Source: Mesotaenium endlicherianum (lineage: Eukaryota > Streptophyta > Zygnematophyceae > Zygnematales > Mesotaeniaceae). Taken from it: a stretch of DNA of 64,000 nt. Shown one piece after another: positions 42,695 to 53,912 of the stretch (the first letter of the stretch is position 1; every line of letters starts with the position of its first letter). Below the pieces are notes generated by a model, which ran no database searches, had not been told where the DNA came from, and worked only from the letters and a program-made list of their open reading frames with translations. The translations under genes and the position numbers were made by a program. The stretch covers positions 325,859 to 389,858 of the forward strand of contig WELA01010100.1 of assembly GCA_009602735.1 (NCBI GenBank), read 5' to 3'.

Positions 42695-43403
42695 TGGAGT
42701 GAATCGACTTACCAATTAGGCGATTAACAATTAATAAAGATCTTTATATCAGCAAGTAATCTTTATGGTATTTTCCGTTAATTGTTTTAACAGCAAGAGA
42801 CAACACACTAGCAGTGAGTAATGCTCGTAAGTCAAATGCAAGTAAACTAGCATCAATAATGCAATCAGTAAACTCATACATAAGCAAGGTTGGAAGACAA
42901 TGCGTATCAATGGCTTCTCGCCTCGGATTCGATCTCTCTCAGTAAGCTGTACAAGAGAGTTGGCCTCGTTTCCGAATGCCAAACTCGAGAGCAATGCCTA
43001 GCATATGTACATGGAATGAGTTTACTGTTCAACGGCCAGTGCGATGGCACAGCCTACCCGGGAGTTAACCGCGTTGGTAGGACCTCGATTAACCAAATCC
43101 ACCGCCATCTCCCATCATCCCAAATCGCCATCCATCATAGGGATGTCATCTGGCCATTCATCTAGCATACCACACTTAGATGCGTATCGAGGCAATTCGC
43201 TGCTACCGAGTACGGAAGTCAGCTGGCTGTCAAAGAATGTGTCAGCAAGCTGACTTAAGTTGGCTTCAGCCTGCTGCTTCCGGCTGAGCCCTTAAACTGA
43301 TAATTATATAATGTCCAGCAGACTCAATTCTACATAAAGTTGAGTAGGCTGAACTATTATATTTAAATGAATATTATATCTACTAATATACTGATTCATT
43401 ACA
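42695..43403 (-). repeat. 5' LTR of chromovirus A
   Basis: The 709-bp LTR pairs with 13923-14676; the CAGCT target duplication follows at 43404-43408. Confidence 0.93.
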
Positions 43404-43408
43404 CAGCT

Positions 43409-44280
43409 CCACGAAGACAAAGACCAAGAGTGATTAAAGTTCCTAGATGTATCTATCAGCTAGGTTTTACATGATAGAGGTAGCATGTATATAACAAAGA
43501 AGTTGGCGGTTGAGAAAGTGAATATATTTAAATTACTTTTGGGCGCACTATGACTTCATGCAAAGTTGCACTTTGTGTGAAAGATTTACGTGGTATGGAG
43601 TTCCTCTTAGCTCTTATGCATGCTTGTTAAGACTCTCAACCTTCTTCACACTTCTTTACTGAAGTTTAAGATATTCAATAAAGAAGAAGAGGTACTCCTA
43701 AGCCTGCTTTATTAATAAACCAGGTCAGAACTACTTAAAGAAAGCTCTACTTTGTCACTCACTTTTTCTTGTTAAATCAGATTTCACTCACTGTTAAATT
43801 TGGCATTTATAAGTACTTCTTCGTTTTCATGCATGCTTGATAAGAGTCTCAAACTTCTTCACACTTCTTTATCAGAGCTTATTATACTCAATTAACAAGC
43901 AATGATATTCCTAAGTCTTCTTATTGACTTAATGAATTAGCTAAGAAGTACGTAAAAAAATGCTCTAATAAGCGGCCCTCCCATTGTTAGTGAGAAACAG
44001 TGTCTACGAAAATAACTTTAAGTCAAACTTCACTTACTTTTATATGTAGCATTTATAAGAACTTCTTAGTTCTTACAAATGCTCTTGAAGAGTTTGAATC
44101 ATGTTTACACTTCTTCATGAAAGCTTATTCCACTCGATTAAAAAGAAATGATACCCTTAAGTGTTCTTATTGAAATAATAAATCAATTATGAAGTACCAT
44201 GAACATGCTTTGCTAAGCGGCCCTCCCAACCTTGGAATAATATTTGCACAAATAATTTTTACGAGGAAATAGTAGCTGTC
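43409..44280 (+). repeat. hAT 3' subterminal tandem repeats, copy 2
   Basis: The transposase tail resumes at 43404 and runs into about four repeat units of 220-235 bp. These have GCATGCTTGATAAGAGTCTC and TGCTAAGCGGCCCTCCC motifs and are homologous to 4144-4722 in reverse. The join shows that chromovirus A inserted into a hAT copy. Confidence 0.85.
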
Positions 44281-44715
44281 ACAAACATAGTTTTGTACTG
44301 TGTATGGTGGCGGGGTATGATAGCGTCAAAGCCTGTCGGGCAAAAGCAATCTGTATGGCACATTAGTTAGTATCTTGGACCTGCACCCGGTGGCGGGGGA
44401 TCAAACCCGTCCGCTGACGCTCGACAACGTTGACAAAATATATATTATTTTTATCGACTCGACGCTGCAAAGCGGGTAGCAAAAACTTACGAAAGCAGAA
44501 CTTAAATAACAAGACTTTTTGAAAGAAAAAAACAGACTGACACGACGTCGTCATTATACACGTGCGACCGACATGAGACGTTGACGTTGAAGCTACTTGA
44601 CGTCGACGCCGTCATGACTTGGCGTACTAAGTGAACTAGTCCTTTGTTAATACACCAAACTAAGCAAACTAGCGTATTAGTCAAACTAAGCAAACAAGCG
44701 TACGGCGTAACCCTG
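44281..44715 (+). repeat. hAT 3' terminal region
   Basis: No gene is present. Near the end it has repeated CAAACTAAGCAAAC(T/A)AGCGTA motifs and finishes with CGTACGGCGTAACCCTG, the inverted partner of the end at 48. Bases 44716 onward return to gag. Confidence 0.8.
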
Positions 44716-46263
44716 GCTCCGAGTACTCGCTAGAGGACGTTTACCTCTCAATCGAGAAGCAGAGCTTGGCTGCCGCACGGAGCAACATTAGCGACCGTGT
44801 GGGCCTCGCATCTACGGGCGTACGCCAAGAGTCCTTGGTGCTGCCATCTTTCTTGCCAGCCCCATCAGCAGCAGCAGCAGCAGCCCCAGCGCTCTCAGCT
44901 GCCCCAGTAGACTCAGCAGCGCGGAGCTACGCGTGGCCGCATTTCTATGGCCGCCACGACGAGCGACCCCTGTTGGTCTCTCGGGACGACGGGCCACTCT
45001 CGCCAAACCTGCACAATCGCGCAGAATGGCAAGCCCGGCGGCTGTACCTACTGTGGCAAGGCCGGTCATTTGCAGATCGTATGTCTGCAAAAGAAGCGCG
45101 ACGTTGGGAACGGACGCGCTCGCGATGGCCCCGCGCTAGCAATAGGACAGCGAGGCATGCGTAACCCTCGCACGGGTGGACGCCCCTCAATGACAGCAGC
45201 CACGGCCACGATGGACGACGCGCTGACCCCCGGAGCCCACTATTACAGCTTTGACGATATCAGCAACGCCCTCGTGGAGGCCAACGCGGAGATCGCCAGA
45301 CTCCGTGGCCTCGTCGCCGCCAACAACTACGACGCGTGCGGAGCCCTCTTCGCACGCGTCCCGCCGCCCGACGCTCCAGCCTCAACAGCTGGCGTCCACT
45401 CAACCTCTGCGCACATTTGCAACGCCGACATGGGGCAGCCCCAGAGGCTGTCACTTGGCGCCACAGTGACGCTGCAGCCCCGAACACGTCCGCCCTTTGA
45501 CAGAGCTCTTGCGGCCAGCGCTGCAGACGTCTGCGCAGATGCTCTCGCCAGCTCTGCGCACGTTGCACTGACAGCTGTCAGCAGCAACAACTTCCGCCCT
45601 GACAGACTGCCAGATGGCAGGCCGCAAGCCCGCGCGGTCTTGCCATCCCTCGTCGCAGACACGCCCCCCGACGGGCATGCACTCTTGTCAGTGCAGCCAG
45701 CGCAGGTTCCCGCAGCCCCTCTGGCCTACGTCATTTTGCTGACGCCCTCAAGGCTGTCTACAGCCTGCACAGCGACAGCTGGTGAGACAGGGCGAGCCTG
45801 CCAGCCGACTTCCACGGCTGCAACGTCCCCTGCCGTACGTGCCGCCCGCCCATGCGCAGATCTGCGCACAAATCGGAAACCTCCCAACGTTCGCTCCCTA
45901 CTGGCTGCTGCAAGCAGCAGGCTCCAGCAGGTGTCGCCACTTGTCGCGTGCGCGGCTGGGGAGACTTTGCCCGTCGGCAGGCGCCCACCGGCACATGCCC
46001 GCACGCGCCCGCTCACGCTGCGCACCGCACTGCGAGGCTCGCTCTGCAGCCAGCCACTCGACCACATCACGGCAGCCACGTCAGCAGCTGCGCACACGTG
46101 CCGCCACTTGGCACGCGCATGCAGCTCGGCTCAGCCAGCGCAAATCTGGCGGCCGCGATCGGCATCCTCAGTTGGGGGGGAGCATCCCCGACTGCGTTGT
46201 GCGGCGGGATCTCCGTTTGAAGCTTCAACGGCACGCACACGGCTGTGCACAGCCAGGACTTAA
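44716..46263 (+). pseudogene. gag C-terminal part and linker start, copy 2
   Basis: GSEYSLEDVYLSIEK continues the gag begun at 1-47. After a frame change, 44947-46263 is open for 438 codons. The first knuckle is damaged (CWSLGTTGHSRQTC, with Leu for Cys) and the second intact (CTYCGKAGHLQIVC). It then has the conserved ALVEANAEIARLRGLVA segment and an Ala/Thr/Pro-rich linker. Where copy 1 has TAG between the knuckles, this copy has CAG. Confidence 0.85.
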
Positions 46264-47514
46264 ACCCTGGCTGCGCACAAAATCCTCAGGCCAGCGCGAT
46301 AAGCGTGGCGAGGGTCCGACAAGCGCATGCGCCATCTGGAGGGCGCCACGGACCTTGCTCGGGGTAGCCAAAATTGACGCAAACAACGGTTGGACAACGC
46401 GACCTGGCAGGCCCAGGGGCAACCCCGAGGCGCCACTGGTCAGCACGCCAGCAGCAGAGCCTGCGCCAACTCTGGTCCCTGCGCCAGCAGCCGTAGAGCC
46501 TGCGCCAGAAGCTGCGCTGGCATCCGCAGCCGCTCTTGCGGAGGCATTAGCGTCCGTCGAGGCGCCAGCCGCAGGTGGGCTAGCGCCAACCCTACCCACG
46601 ACGCCAGCGCCAGGTGTGCCAGCGCCACTTGGCAACCCCCCGGCAGCCGAGGCTGCGCCAGCTCTGACAGCCGCACCAGCAGACGTGGCACCTGCGCCAA
46701 CAGCTGCGCAGGCATTTGCAGGAGCGCCAGCGCCTGCGGCACCTGCGGCAGCGCTGGGCTCGCCAGCTCCCAACCTGCTCGCGCCAGCGCCTCTCTCAAC
46801 GCCAGCGCCTCTCTCAGCGCCAGCGTTGAGCTCGCCAGCGCCAACGCGCCACCGCGCGGTGCGTCAGCACCGGCACCAGCAGCTGTGCCAGCCGATGAGG
46901 CACCCGCGCACGGCCATCAGCGCGCCTCCAACAGCAGGCTAGCGCTAGACGTGGCGGCCGCGGTGCTCTTTGCACCCGTGCGACCTGCGCATGCGCAGAA
47001 TGATCAGCACGCCTAACGTTGCATTTTTGGATAATTTGCAGGGGATTGTGCTGGTCAAGACGCAGGCCTCGCAGCGCATCATGTTTGACACTAGCGCTCA
47101 GCCAGTCCTCATCAGCTTTTGCTACTTTTGTCAACTGGGCCTCTCGTCAGCCGGCCTGGAGGATTCGCCGCCGCGGATCAACACCGCGGCCGACACTTCT
47201 GAGATTGTCACTGGGCGCACACGGCTGGCCCTTTGCTTCACCTTTTGGCCCGGCACTCCAGATGAGACGACCATCCACCGGCACGCGTTGGTCACTCGCT
47301 CTGAGACCTTTGACGTGCTCCTTGGCCAGGATGTTCTCTTTCCTATTGGCGCCGCCGTGGATAACTGGGTGGGGTGGGTCTTCTACCGACCTGACTGGCA
47401 GTCAAGGGGGACCCGCACGGCATCCATGCCGCTCAACATTGTGGATCGCCGCTCAGCTGAGTCCGCCCTCTACGGCTTCATGGCAATGGACGACAATTGA
47501 CCTGTAATTCAGAC
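46264..47514 (+). pseudogene. Linker end and aspartic protease, copy 2
   Basis: An Ala/Pro-rich linker (APAPAAPAAALGSPAP near 46740) leads to the protease: IMFDTSAQPVLISF near 47085 (DTSA for DTGA), then ETFDVLLGQDVLFPIGAAVDNW. A TGA ends the frame at 47500, where copy 1 continues. Confidence 0.85.
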
Positions 47515-49143
47515 CAATAAGTTGGGACTCGAGGAGGATGAGGTCTCCGTTGGCGTCAACTTGCTTGAGACGCAGGATGAGGACCCCGAGCTGTCTGGCG
47601 CAGAGCTCCACCTCACACCCTTGGAGCAGGCTGACGTTTTGATCGCTCATAACGCCATGATGCGTTAGATGGCGGCAGACGCCGTCGAGGCACACGCCAT
47701 CGCCACGGCTGCCATTACTGCTGCAGCGCTCGCCCACAACACAGCGACAGTCGCTGCAGTCGCACCCAGGCCACAGCCTCCAGCGGCGAGTGGACCCTCT
47801 GTGAGATCAGACGTCCGCGTACGGCACGACGTGTCGGTGGGAGTCGCCATGCAATATCGCATGGCCTCCCAGTCGCCCTCGCCCGCACCATCGCACGAAA
47901 CTGGTGACTCCTGGCTGCGCACTACCACATTTAAGGATGAGGCTATCACGTAGGCGGCGTACCCAGGCAAGTCCGATGACGCGTCGTTGGAGAGCGTTGA
48001 GGAGGAGGACTGGCAGGATTGGTCTCAGGAGGCCGCAGAGGAGCCAGTAGCCCAGCATTTGGAGGAGCCACCGCTGCCTACGCCTACGGCTCGCATCGAC
48101 ACCAGCCTATGGGGCCTCTCGGCTTCAGCACTCTCTCACACAAGACCACGGCCAGTCCAAGTCGAGCCCATTAATGCGTCGGCGGGCTCAGTCGTCCAAT
48201 ACAGCACAACTGTTTGACCAGCAACGAGTGCCGTGACATCACGCACTTGTTCGCTAGCAACAGCCTGGGCACAAGCTGGCCGGCTTGCGCCTCAGCCAGC
48301 ACCGCCTCCACAGCACCTTTCCCTGCCGCCAACCTGCGAGCCAAACACGCACGGCAGCCAGGACCCAGGACCAGCATCCTCGGCCCTCGGCGTACAAGTC
48401 CTTCCCCCTACGCCGAGCCGGCTCTGCGCCTCGCACATGATAGTACGCCGCCAAACCGGCGCGCACGTGCGCTCACCCCTCTTCGCAAGCAGGCCAGGGA
48501 TGCCTACGAGGTCACGCCTCTGCGCAACACGCACAGGAGCGCACAGGAGGTTACTCCTCTTTGCGAGGAGAGGAAGGTCACTCCTTTGCGCGAGACGCGC
48601 CCATGCTCAGTCACACCGCCTTACGACGGCCCGCGCGATCTCCGCACCGGCAATGATGACGCACAATTGTCCTCCACCATTGCAGTCTACGCATTGCACC
48701 AGACGCCTCCCGACTGGCCTGCCGCCGTCCTGCGCAGCCACATAGCCGGCGACGGGCCGTCAGGGTCACCTCCTCATGAGGTGGCCCGCGCCGCTGTCCG
48801 GCCCCGCGACTGTCATTCTTATACCACCGCCATACGTGCAGAGATCATGCAGCGTCGGCAGCAGGAGCGTGTGCGGCTCGCATTGCTCAAACCGCTACGC
48901 CCGCGAGTCCAGTTGGCTCCACGTCAGCTCTTCCGTCCTCGACAGGTGGCAGACTGCGATGAGCGCTCCATCTGCACAGTGTCCATCCAGGCGGATCTTT
49001 GCGAGCGTCAACGCTCGTACTTTGACCCGCGTCCCCATCTGCCCCAGCGCACAGCCATGGAGCAGCTGGCCCACGCCGCTTCACACCACGCCGACCACAG
49101 GGCGAGAGACAGGTGGCAGCTGCAGTGCGTTTGCGACGCGTAG
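47515..49143 (+). pseudogene. Post-protease linker, copy 2
   Basis: It is homologous to 33740-35560 of copy 1: an Ala-rich stretch, an acidic EEEDWQDWSQEAAEEP, EVTPLR repeats near 48500-48600 and an Arg-rich PRVQLAPRQLFRPRQVADCDERS. Stops TAG at 47668 and TGA near 48218 interrupt it. A TAG near 49141 replaces a CAG of copy 1. Function unknown. Confidence 0.75.
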
Positions 49144-50380
49144 GCTATGGTCCGCCCAGTTCCCAAGGAGGCATTGCAGGACGCTCGCGCGCGCTGGCGC
49201 ACTTACCAGGCGCATGCTCGCATGGCTCGCCCGCAGCCGCTGCTCGAGCGCATTCCTCGGCTTACTTGTCACTATGCAAAGCGCGCTGTGGCGGCCCTCT
49301 GCATGGCGCCCCATCAACACAGTCTTCTGCGCTCCTACCCGCCACCAGCGCAGGCAGGCGATCCCCCCATGGGTTGCCGCCCCCTTCCTACAGGCTACGC
49401 CTATCTACACCGCCCAGCTTGACGAGCGTCTCGGCGACGTTGTCCTTGTCGAGCTCTTTGCCGGCATTGCGACAAGGCTGCTGGCCACCCTGCCCCGTAC
49501 GTTGGTACGTCTACGTTGACCCTGATGGCGAGGCGCAGCAGGTGGCTCGCAGGCACATGGCCTTGTGCCACGAGCGTATCCCTGACCTCCTTTTTGAGCA
49601 CGCATTCTTTTGGGTTCAGATCGACTAGCCCATGAACATCCGCAACATCACCGCCGAGAACATCACACGCCTGGGGCCCATTGACCTCATCATCGCTGGC
49701 TGGGAGTGCCAGGGCTTCTCCATCGCAAGATGAGGAGGCGCGCTTGCAGACCCGCGTACGGCCCTGTTCTGGCATCTGCTTCGCGTCCTCAACATGGTTA
49801 AGGACCGCCAGCCTCCTCACACGCTCGCCTGGGTGTTAGAGAACGTGGCTGTACGCCACGATTCTCGACCCAACGTTAGCGCCGATTTTGCCCTTTGCAG
49901 CAGCTACGTCGATCGTGAGGCCGTCATCGACGCTGCCCAGATTGGCTCCTTTGCGCACCGCGTGCGTGCCTACTTCACCAACCTGGCTATGCCAGGCACG
50001 CTCGAAGCATGGGCGGCTGCACATCCACGCCACACGCGCAACGTTGACTCCATCCTTGACGTGGCGCGCTTGGCCCAGCGCGTGGTCGCCCTTCCGCATC
50101 CTTCTCAGGCCCAATGTGAGGTCCTCCACGATGTCACGAGGGCACTTCCTACATTCGTGAGTTGCTACGACAGCGCGGCTTACATAGGGGACCAGCGCGG
50201 CATGATCATTGACCTTGAGACCGGCATGTTCCAGCGGCCTCGTGCCGTGGAGATGGAGCGTGCGATGGGCTTCCCTCCGCACCTCACACACGTGAACGGC
50301 ATCACCGAGGTCAACCGCGTGCGTCTCCTTGGTCAGGCTATCGATGCCAACGTTTTGATGTGGATCCTACTGCAGATGTA
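49144..50380 (+). pseudogene. DNMT3-like C5-cytosine methyltransferase domain of a retrotransposon, copy 2
   Basis: The motif series is the same as in copy 1. VLVELFAGIATRL near 49450 has Arg for Gly in motif I. Motif IV is IIAGWECQGFSIAR with the catalytic Cys near 49710, and WVLENVAV follows. VIDAAQIGSFAHRVRAYFTN, EMERAMGFPPHL and RLLGQAIDANVLMW complete the set. The stretch 49794-50381 is open and ends at a TAG that is CAG in copy 1. Upstream a frameshift and stops (TAG before PMNIRN, TGA after SIAR) break it. The substitution at the residue before the catalytic Cys (Glu here, Lys in copy 1) shows that this position is not the Pro of most C5 methyltransferases. Confidence 0.87.
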
Positions 50381-52340
50381 GGCCCTGACTCCCCTCTACA
50401 CACAGGCTCGTCATTCTGAGATGGACCAGTCCTACGACGCCATGGACCGTGATTCCGACGGAAACGGCCGCGCCGCGCCTGATACGACTTGGCATTCCCA
50501 GCGGGAAGGGCCTGCTTCTCGGCATCCGCCTGCGCCGCGTTTTGGTCCTGGTTCTGGTTTACTGAGGGGGGCCAAGAGGAGACAGGAGTCCTTACAGCGA
50601 CCCAGGGAGGTTTGCTCCCCATTGCTTTTCCCACGCTCTCAGCCGCCGACAGGTGGTGCAGGGCAGCTGGCAGCAGCTGTCGAGGAGGAGGCACTCGAGA
50701 CAGGCCAATTGCAGCCAGCTGCAGTGCAGGTGACGCCTGCAACCCCACAGACCACGCCAGCAGCAGGGCAGGAGGCGCCAGCTATAGCGCAAGAGCCACC
50801 ACCAGCTGCCCCTACTTGGAAGCTGGGGGAGACTCTCACTGAGGCACAGGCTGCTCAGTTGACGGCATTGTTGGATGCACGGCGCATTGCCAGCTTTGCC
50901 AGCGGCATGCACGATCTTGGGCGCTACATAGGCGACCCTATGAGGATCCCCCTCCAAACAGTAGTGCCCATCTTTTAGAAGCGCTACCGCTACAGCCGCT
51001 TTGAGGACGACCTAATCAGCACGCAGACAAGCAAGCTAGAGGAGTGGCAGCTCATTTGTGAGTCTGCCCCCACCTACGCTGCGCCCAAAGTCATGCCAGC
51101 TAAGAAGGACGCCTCAGGCAACTGGTCTAAAAAGAGGATGTGCGGTGACTATCGTAAGCCTAACGAGGTCACTGAGCAGGACAGATATCCTATGCCGATA
51201 CGTGACGAGATCTTTGACGACATCGGCGCTTGTACTTGGTTCTCGGTGCTGGATTTGAGGTTTGAGGCAGGGCTTCAACCCAACGCGGAGGAGGACCAGC
51301 ACAAGACGGCTTTTTGGAGGGCGCAGCGTCTCTACGAGTGGAGGGTTATGCCCCTCGGCTTGAAGAACGCTCCTGCCACCTTCCAGCGGGTCATGGATAA
51401 GGAATTGGCAGGGCTCTCCTTTGCCCGGTGCTACATTGATGACGTGCTCGTCTTCAGTGAGACGTTTGAGGAGCACGTGGCGCACATCACTGCAATACTG
51501 GACCGCTTGGAGGCCGTTGGGCTCAAGTGTCATTCAGGCAAGTGCACCTTTGGGACCCAAGAGGTGGAGTACCTCGGGCATCTTCTGTCTTTTAGTGGCC
51601 TGGCCCCTCAGCAGGCCAAGATCTTGGCCATCACTGGCATCCCGCCGCCGACCGACCTCTCGCAGCTGAGGGCCTTCCTTGGCATTGCCAACTACTGTCG
51701 CTGCTTTGCGCCTGGGTTCAGCGAGGTGGCCAAGCCGCTCAACGACTTGCTACGCAAGGGCGTTGCCTATGTATGGGGACTAGAGCAGCATGCGGCGTTT
51801 GACAAGCTCAAGGAGCTGTTGGTGAGCGCCCCAGTACTACGGCGGCCTGACTATCGGAAGCCCTTCATCCTCCACATCGACTGGTCGCAGGCAGGACTTA
51901 GAGCGGTGCTTGTGCAGGAGCATGACGGCTTCAAGCATATGGTGGCATACGCCAGCCGTAGCAATAGCCGTGCTAAGGCAACTACGGCTCTTATGAGGGG
52001 GAGTGCCTGGCAGCAGTGTGGGCGATTGTGCACTTCAGGCACTATCTCTACGCCCCCCACTTTTGCTTGGTCACCGACCACCAACCACTCAAGTGGCTCA
52101 TGACATCGGAGCGCCTGACCGGCAAATACGCATGGTGGGCGCTCATCTTGCACGAGTACACCTTTGACGTGCACCATCGTCTAAGGTCAACAAATCTGGA
52201 CGCCGACGGCCTCAGCCGCAACCCCCTGCCCTCTTCGAGGGACCTCACAATAGCCCGCCACAATGAGGATGAGCCAGTGCGGCAGCTTTCCTGGCCTTCA
52301 CCGTTGACGGCGACGTGCGGCCCGCTGGGCTCACTAGCCT
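50381..52340 (+). pseudogene. Linker, reverse transcriptase and RNase H, copy 2
   Basis: A Pro/Gln/Ala linker (50400-50975) ends in a TAG that is CAG in copy 1. RT is open from 51093 to about 52000: MCGDYRKPNEVTEQDRYPMP, GLKNAPATFQRVMDKEL, catalytic CYIDDVLVF near 51435, and RAFLGIANYCRCFAPGF. RNase H begins FILHIDWSQAGLRAVL, and a frameshift after SRSNSRAKA moves the rest (VTDHQPLKWLMTSERL) to another frame. Confidence 0.9.
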
Positions 52341-53898
52341 AGACATGGTGACCATCACCACTTGACGACTGGCACTACTAGCAGCAGAGGAGCAGGAAGA
52401 TGGCAGCACCGGCCAAAGGACGTGTGCGACGACGCCCCAGTGTTGGAGTACGTCACGGCCAAGGAGTTGGCCCCAGGCATCAGTGCTCGCGAGCGCGACC
52501 GCATTCTCAAGCGCAGCCAAGACTTCCTCTTCATGGAGGGGCGCATGCGGCGAGTGATGGCGGACGGCTTCGTCCTGGTGGTTCCTGACCCTGCAATACG
52601 CAACCAGTTGGTGCGACGTGTGCACAAGACGCTTGGACACTTCGGTGTTAAGCGCACTCTCAGCCTCCTTCATGCTGAGTACTGGTGGTACGGCATGACT
52701 AATATCGTCGTTGACGTCGCCAGCAGCTGCACTCTTCGCGACCGGGAGCGCTCGAGCTTCACAGCCTGCACCGTCGCTCTCGGCCCTCTCCCTATTTAGG
52801 GGCTGTTCTACAGGTGGTCACTCGACTTTGCTGGGGAGCTGCCCAAATCTCGCCGAGGCAACCTCTATGTCTTGGTGATAGTTGAGCACATGTCCAAGTG
52901 GATTGAGCTTGTGCCTTTGCCTAGCAAGCCAGTGAGGGGATTCCTTAGGCTTTCCTTGACCGGGTCCTTAGCCACTTTGGCGGCTGCGCTGAGGTCCTAA
53001 CCGACCAAGGCAAGGAGTTCCAGGGCAGCTTTCAGAAGCTGCTGGAGTGCTCGATGATTGACCACCGCACTACCTCCCGCGACCATCCCTAGGCTGACGG
53101 CCTTGCAAAGCGCATGGTGTAGACCGTCAAGCTTGGGCTGCGGAAGTACTGCCTGGCCCACAACAACACCCACTGGGACGACGCCCTCCCATGGTTGGCT
53201 ATGGGGTACAGGTTCAGTAAGCAGGCCTCCTTGGCCTCGCATTCTCCCTACTTCCTTCTCTACGGCCAACAGCCTGTCCTGCCTACAGCAGCCAGAACCG
53301 TGGCCGAGAACTCTTGGACTTGGACAGTCCCAAGACGTGGAGCTCTCTTATCGGGCAGCGTGCACAGCTCTTTCAGCACCGGATGCCCATGGCCATGGAC
53401 AACCTCAGCATTGCTCAGCACCGCGACACACTAAGGTGTGCCGTGACTCGTGGAGAAGCCTATCGCCCGCGAGTGTTGCGATTTTCCGCAGGTGACTTCA
53501 TGTACCTACGACGTCAGACAAAGAACACCCTCGACACCAGCAGCTCTCTTGTCATCCTTCGCGTCAGGCGTGTCTTGGCGTCAAAAGTACTGGAGTTGGA
53601 AGGCGCAGATGGCCGTCTTCACAACGATCACACAAAGAACTGTGGACCATGCCACCTTCCTAACCTTGACATGCAGGTTCGTCCCCGCGACGCGTAGCCG
53701 CCCAAGGACTGGGCGTGCCAGATCTGCCACAGCCCCGGCCAGGAGGCCAGGGTGCTGCTCTGTGACAGCTGCAACCTCGGCTTTCACATCGGCTACCTCG
53801 ACCCGCCACTGGCCCGCGTGCCAGCTGGAGACTGGTTTTGCAGTGACTGCACTGCTTTGGCTTTAGGCAGTAATCACAGCCCATCAGCTGGTGGCTGA
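52341..53898 (+). pseudogene. Integrase with C-terminal PHD finger, copy 2
   Basis: The parts are the same as in copy 1: RVHKTLGHFGVKRTLSLLH, a damaged CTLRDRER finger, WSLDFAGELPKS, LTDQGKEFQGSF and a Glu region with stops. After RDA-stop-PPKDWACQICHSP comes a PHD finger with CDSC, GFHIGY (Tyr for Cys) and WFCSDC, ending at 53898. Frameshifts lie near 52940 and 53310. Three TAGs (after LPI, HP and KRMV) correspond to CAG in copy 1. Confidence 0.88.
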
Positions 53899-53912
53899 GA
53901 GCTGGGGGGGGA
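53899..53912 (+). promoter_or_regulatory. Polypurine tract, copy 2
   Basis: GAGCTGGGGGGGGAA lies directly after the PHD stop codon. It matches the tract at 29099-29110 of copy 1. Confidence 0.8.

Larger units (their letters stand above)
13918..43408 (-). mobile_element. Chromovirus A: Ty3/gypsy element with chromodomain, interrupted by four insertions
   Basis: The target duplication CAGCT lies at 13918-13922 and 43404-43408. LTRs start TGTAATGAATC (minus) and end in CA (13923-14676 and 42695-43403). The primer site TGGTATCGGAGC lies at 42680-42693 and the polypurine tract at 14677-14687. Removing the four nested insertions leaves about 9 kb with gag, protease, RT, RNase H, integrase, chromodomain and a further ORF, all on the minus strand. 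Each insertion has its own target duplication, and reading frames rejoin across them. It inserted into the tail of a hAT transposase, whose text continues on both sides. Confidence 0.92.
48..44715 (+). mobile_element. hAT-type composite element (hAT copy 2), about 44.7 kb with nested insertions
   Basis: The ends are CAGGGTTACGCCG at 48 and its inverse, CGGCGTAACCCTG, at 44715. Short CAGGG ends are typical of hAT elements. The flanks on both sides are consecutive parts of one gag gene, so this is a single insertion. The left 155 bp resemble the 5' end of the minus-strand hAT copy (9156). The right 1.3 kb (43409-44715) resemble that copy's 3' subterminal region, so this copy is in plus orientation. 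Only the C-terminal end of a transposase is left, at 11664-11768, and the interior holds GGCTGG-type repeats and a mitochondrial-carrier exon. The target duplication is imperfect, with GCTCCGA then CTCG on the left and GCTCCGAGTACTCG on the right. Confidence 0.7.

Noticed and set aside
44380-44430. tRNA or SINE-like B box (GGTTTGATCCC on the minus strand)
   Set aside because: No A box, acceptor stem or anticodon arm can be drawn around it; it lies in a hAT terminal region.
44716-53898. Genetic code with TAG read as glutamine (as in some ulvophyte algae), suggested by many CAG-to-TAG differences
   Set aside because: The piggyBac gene ends with TAG followed at once by a poly(A) signal, and the hAT gene also ends in TAG. 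The retroelements carry TGA, TAA and frameshifts as well. Decay with a C-to-T bias explains the data more simply.
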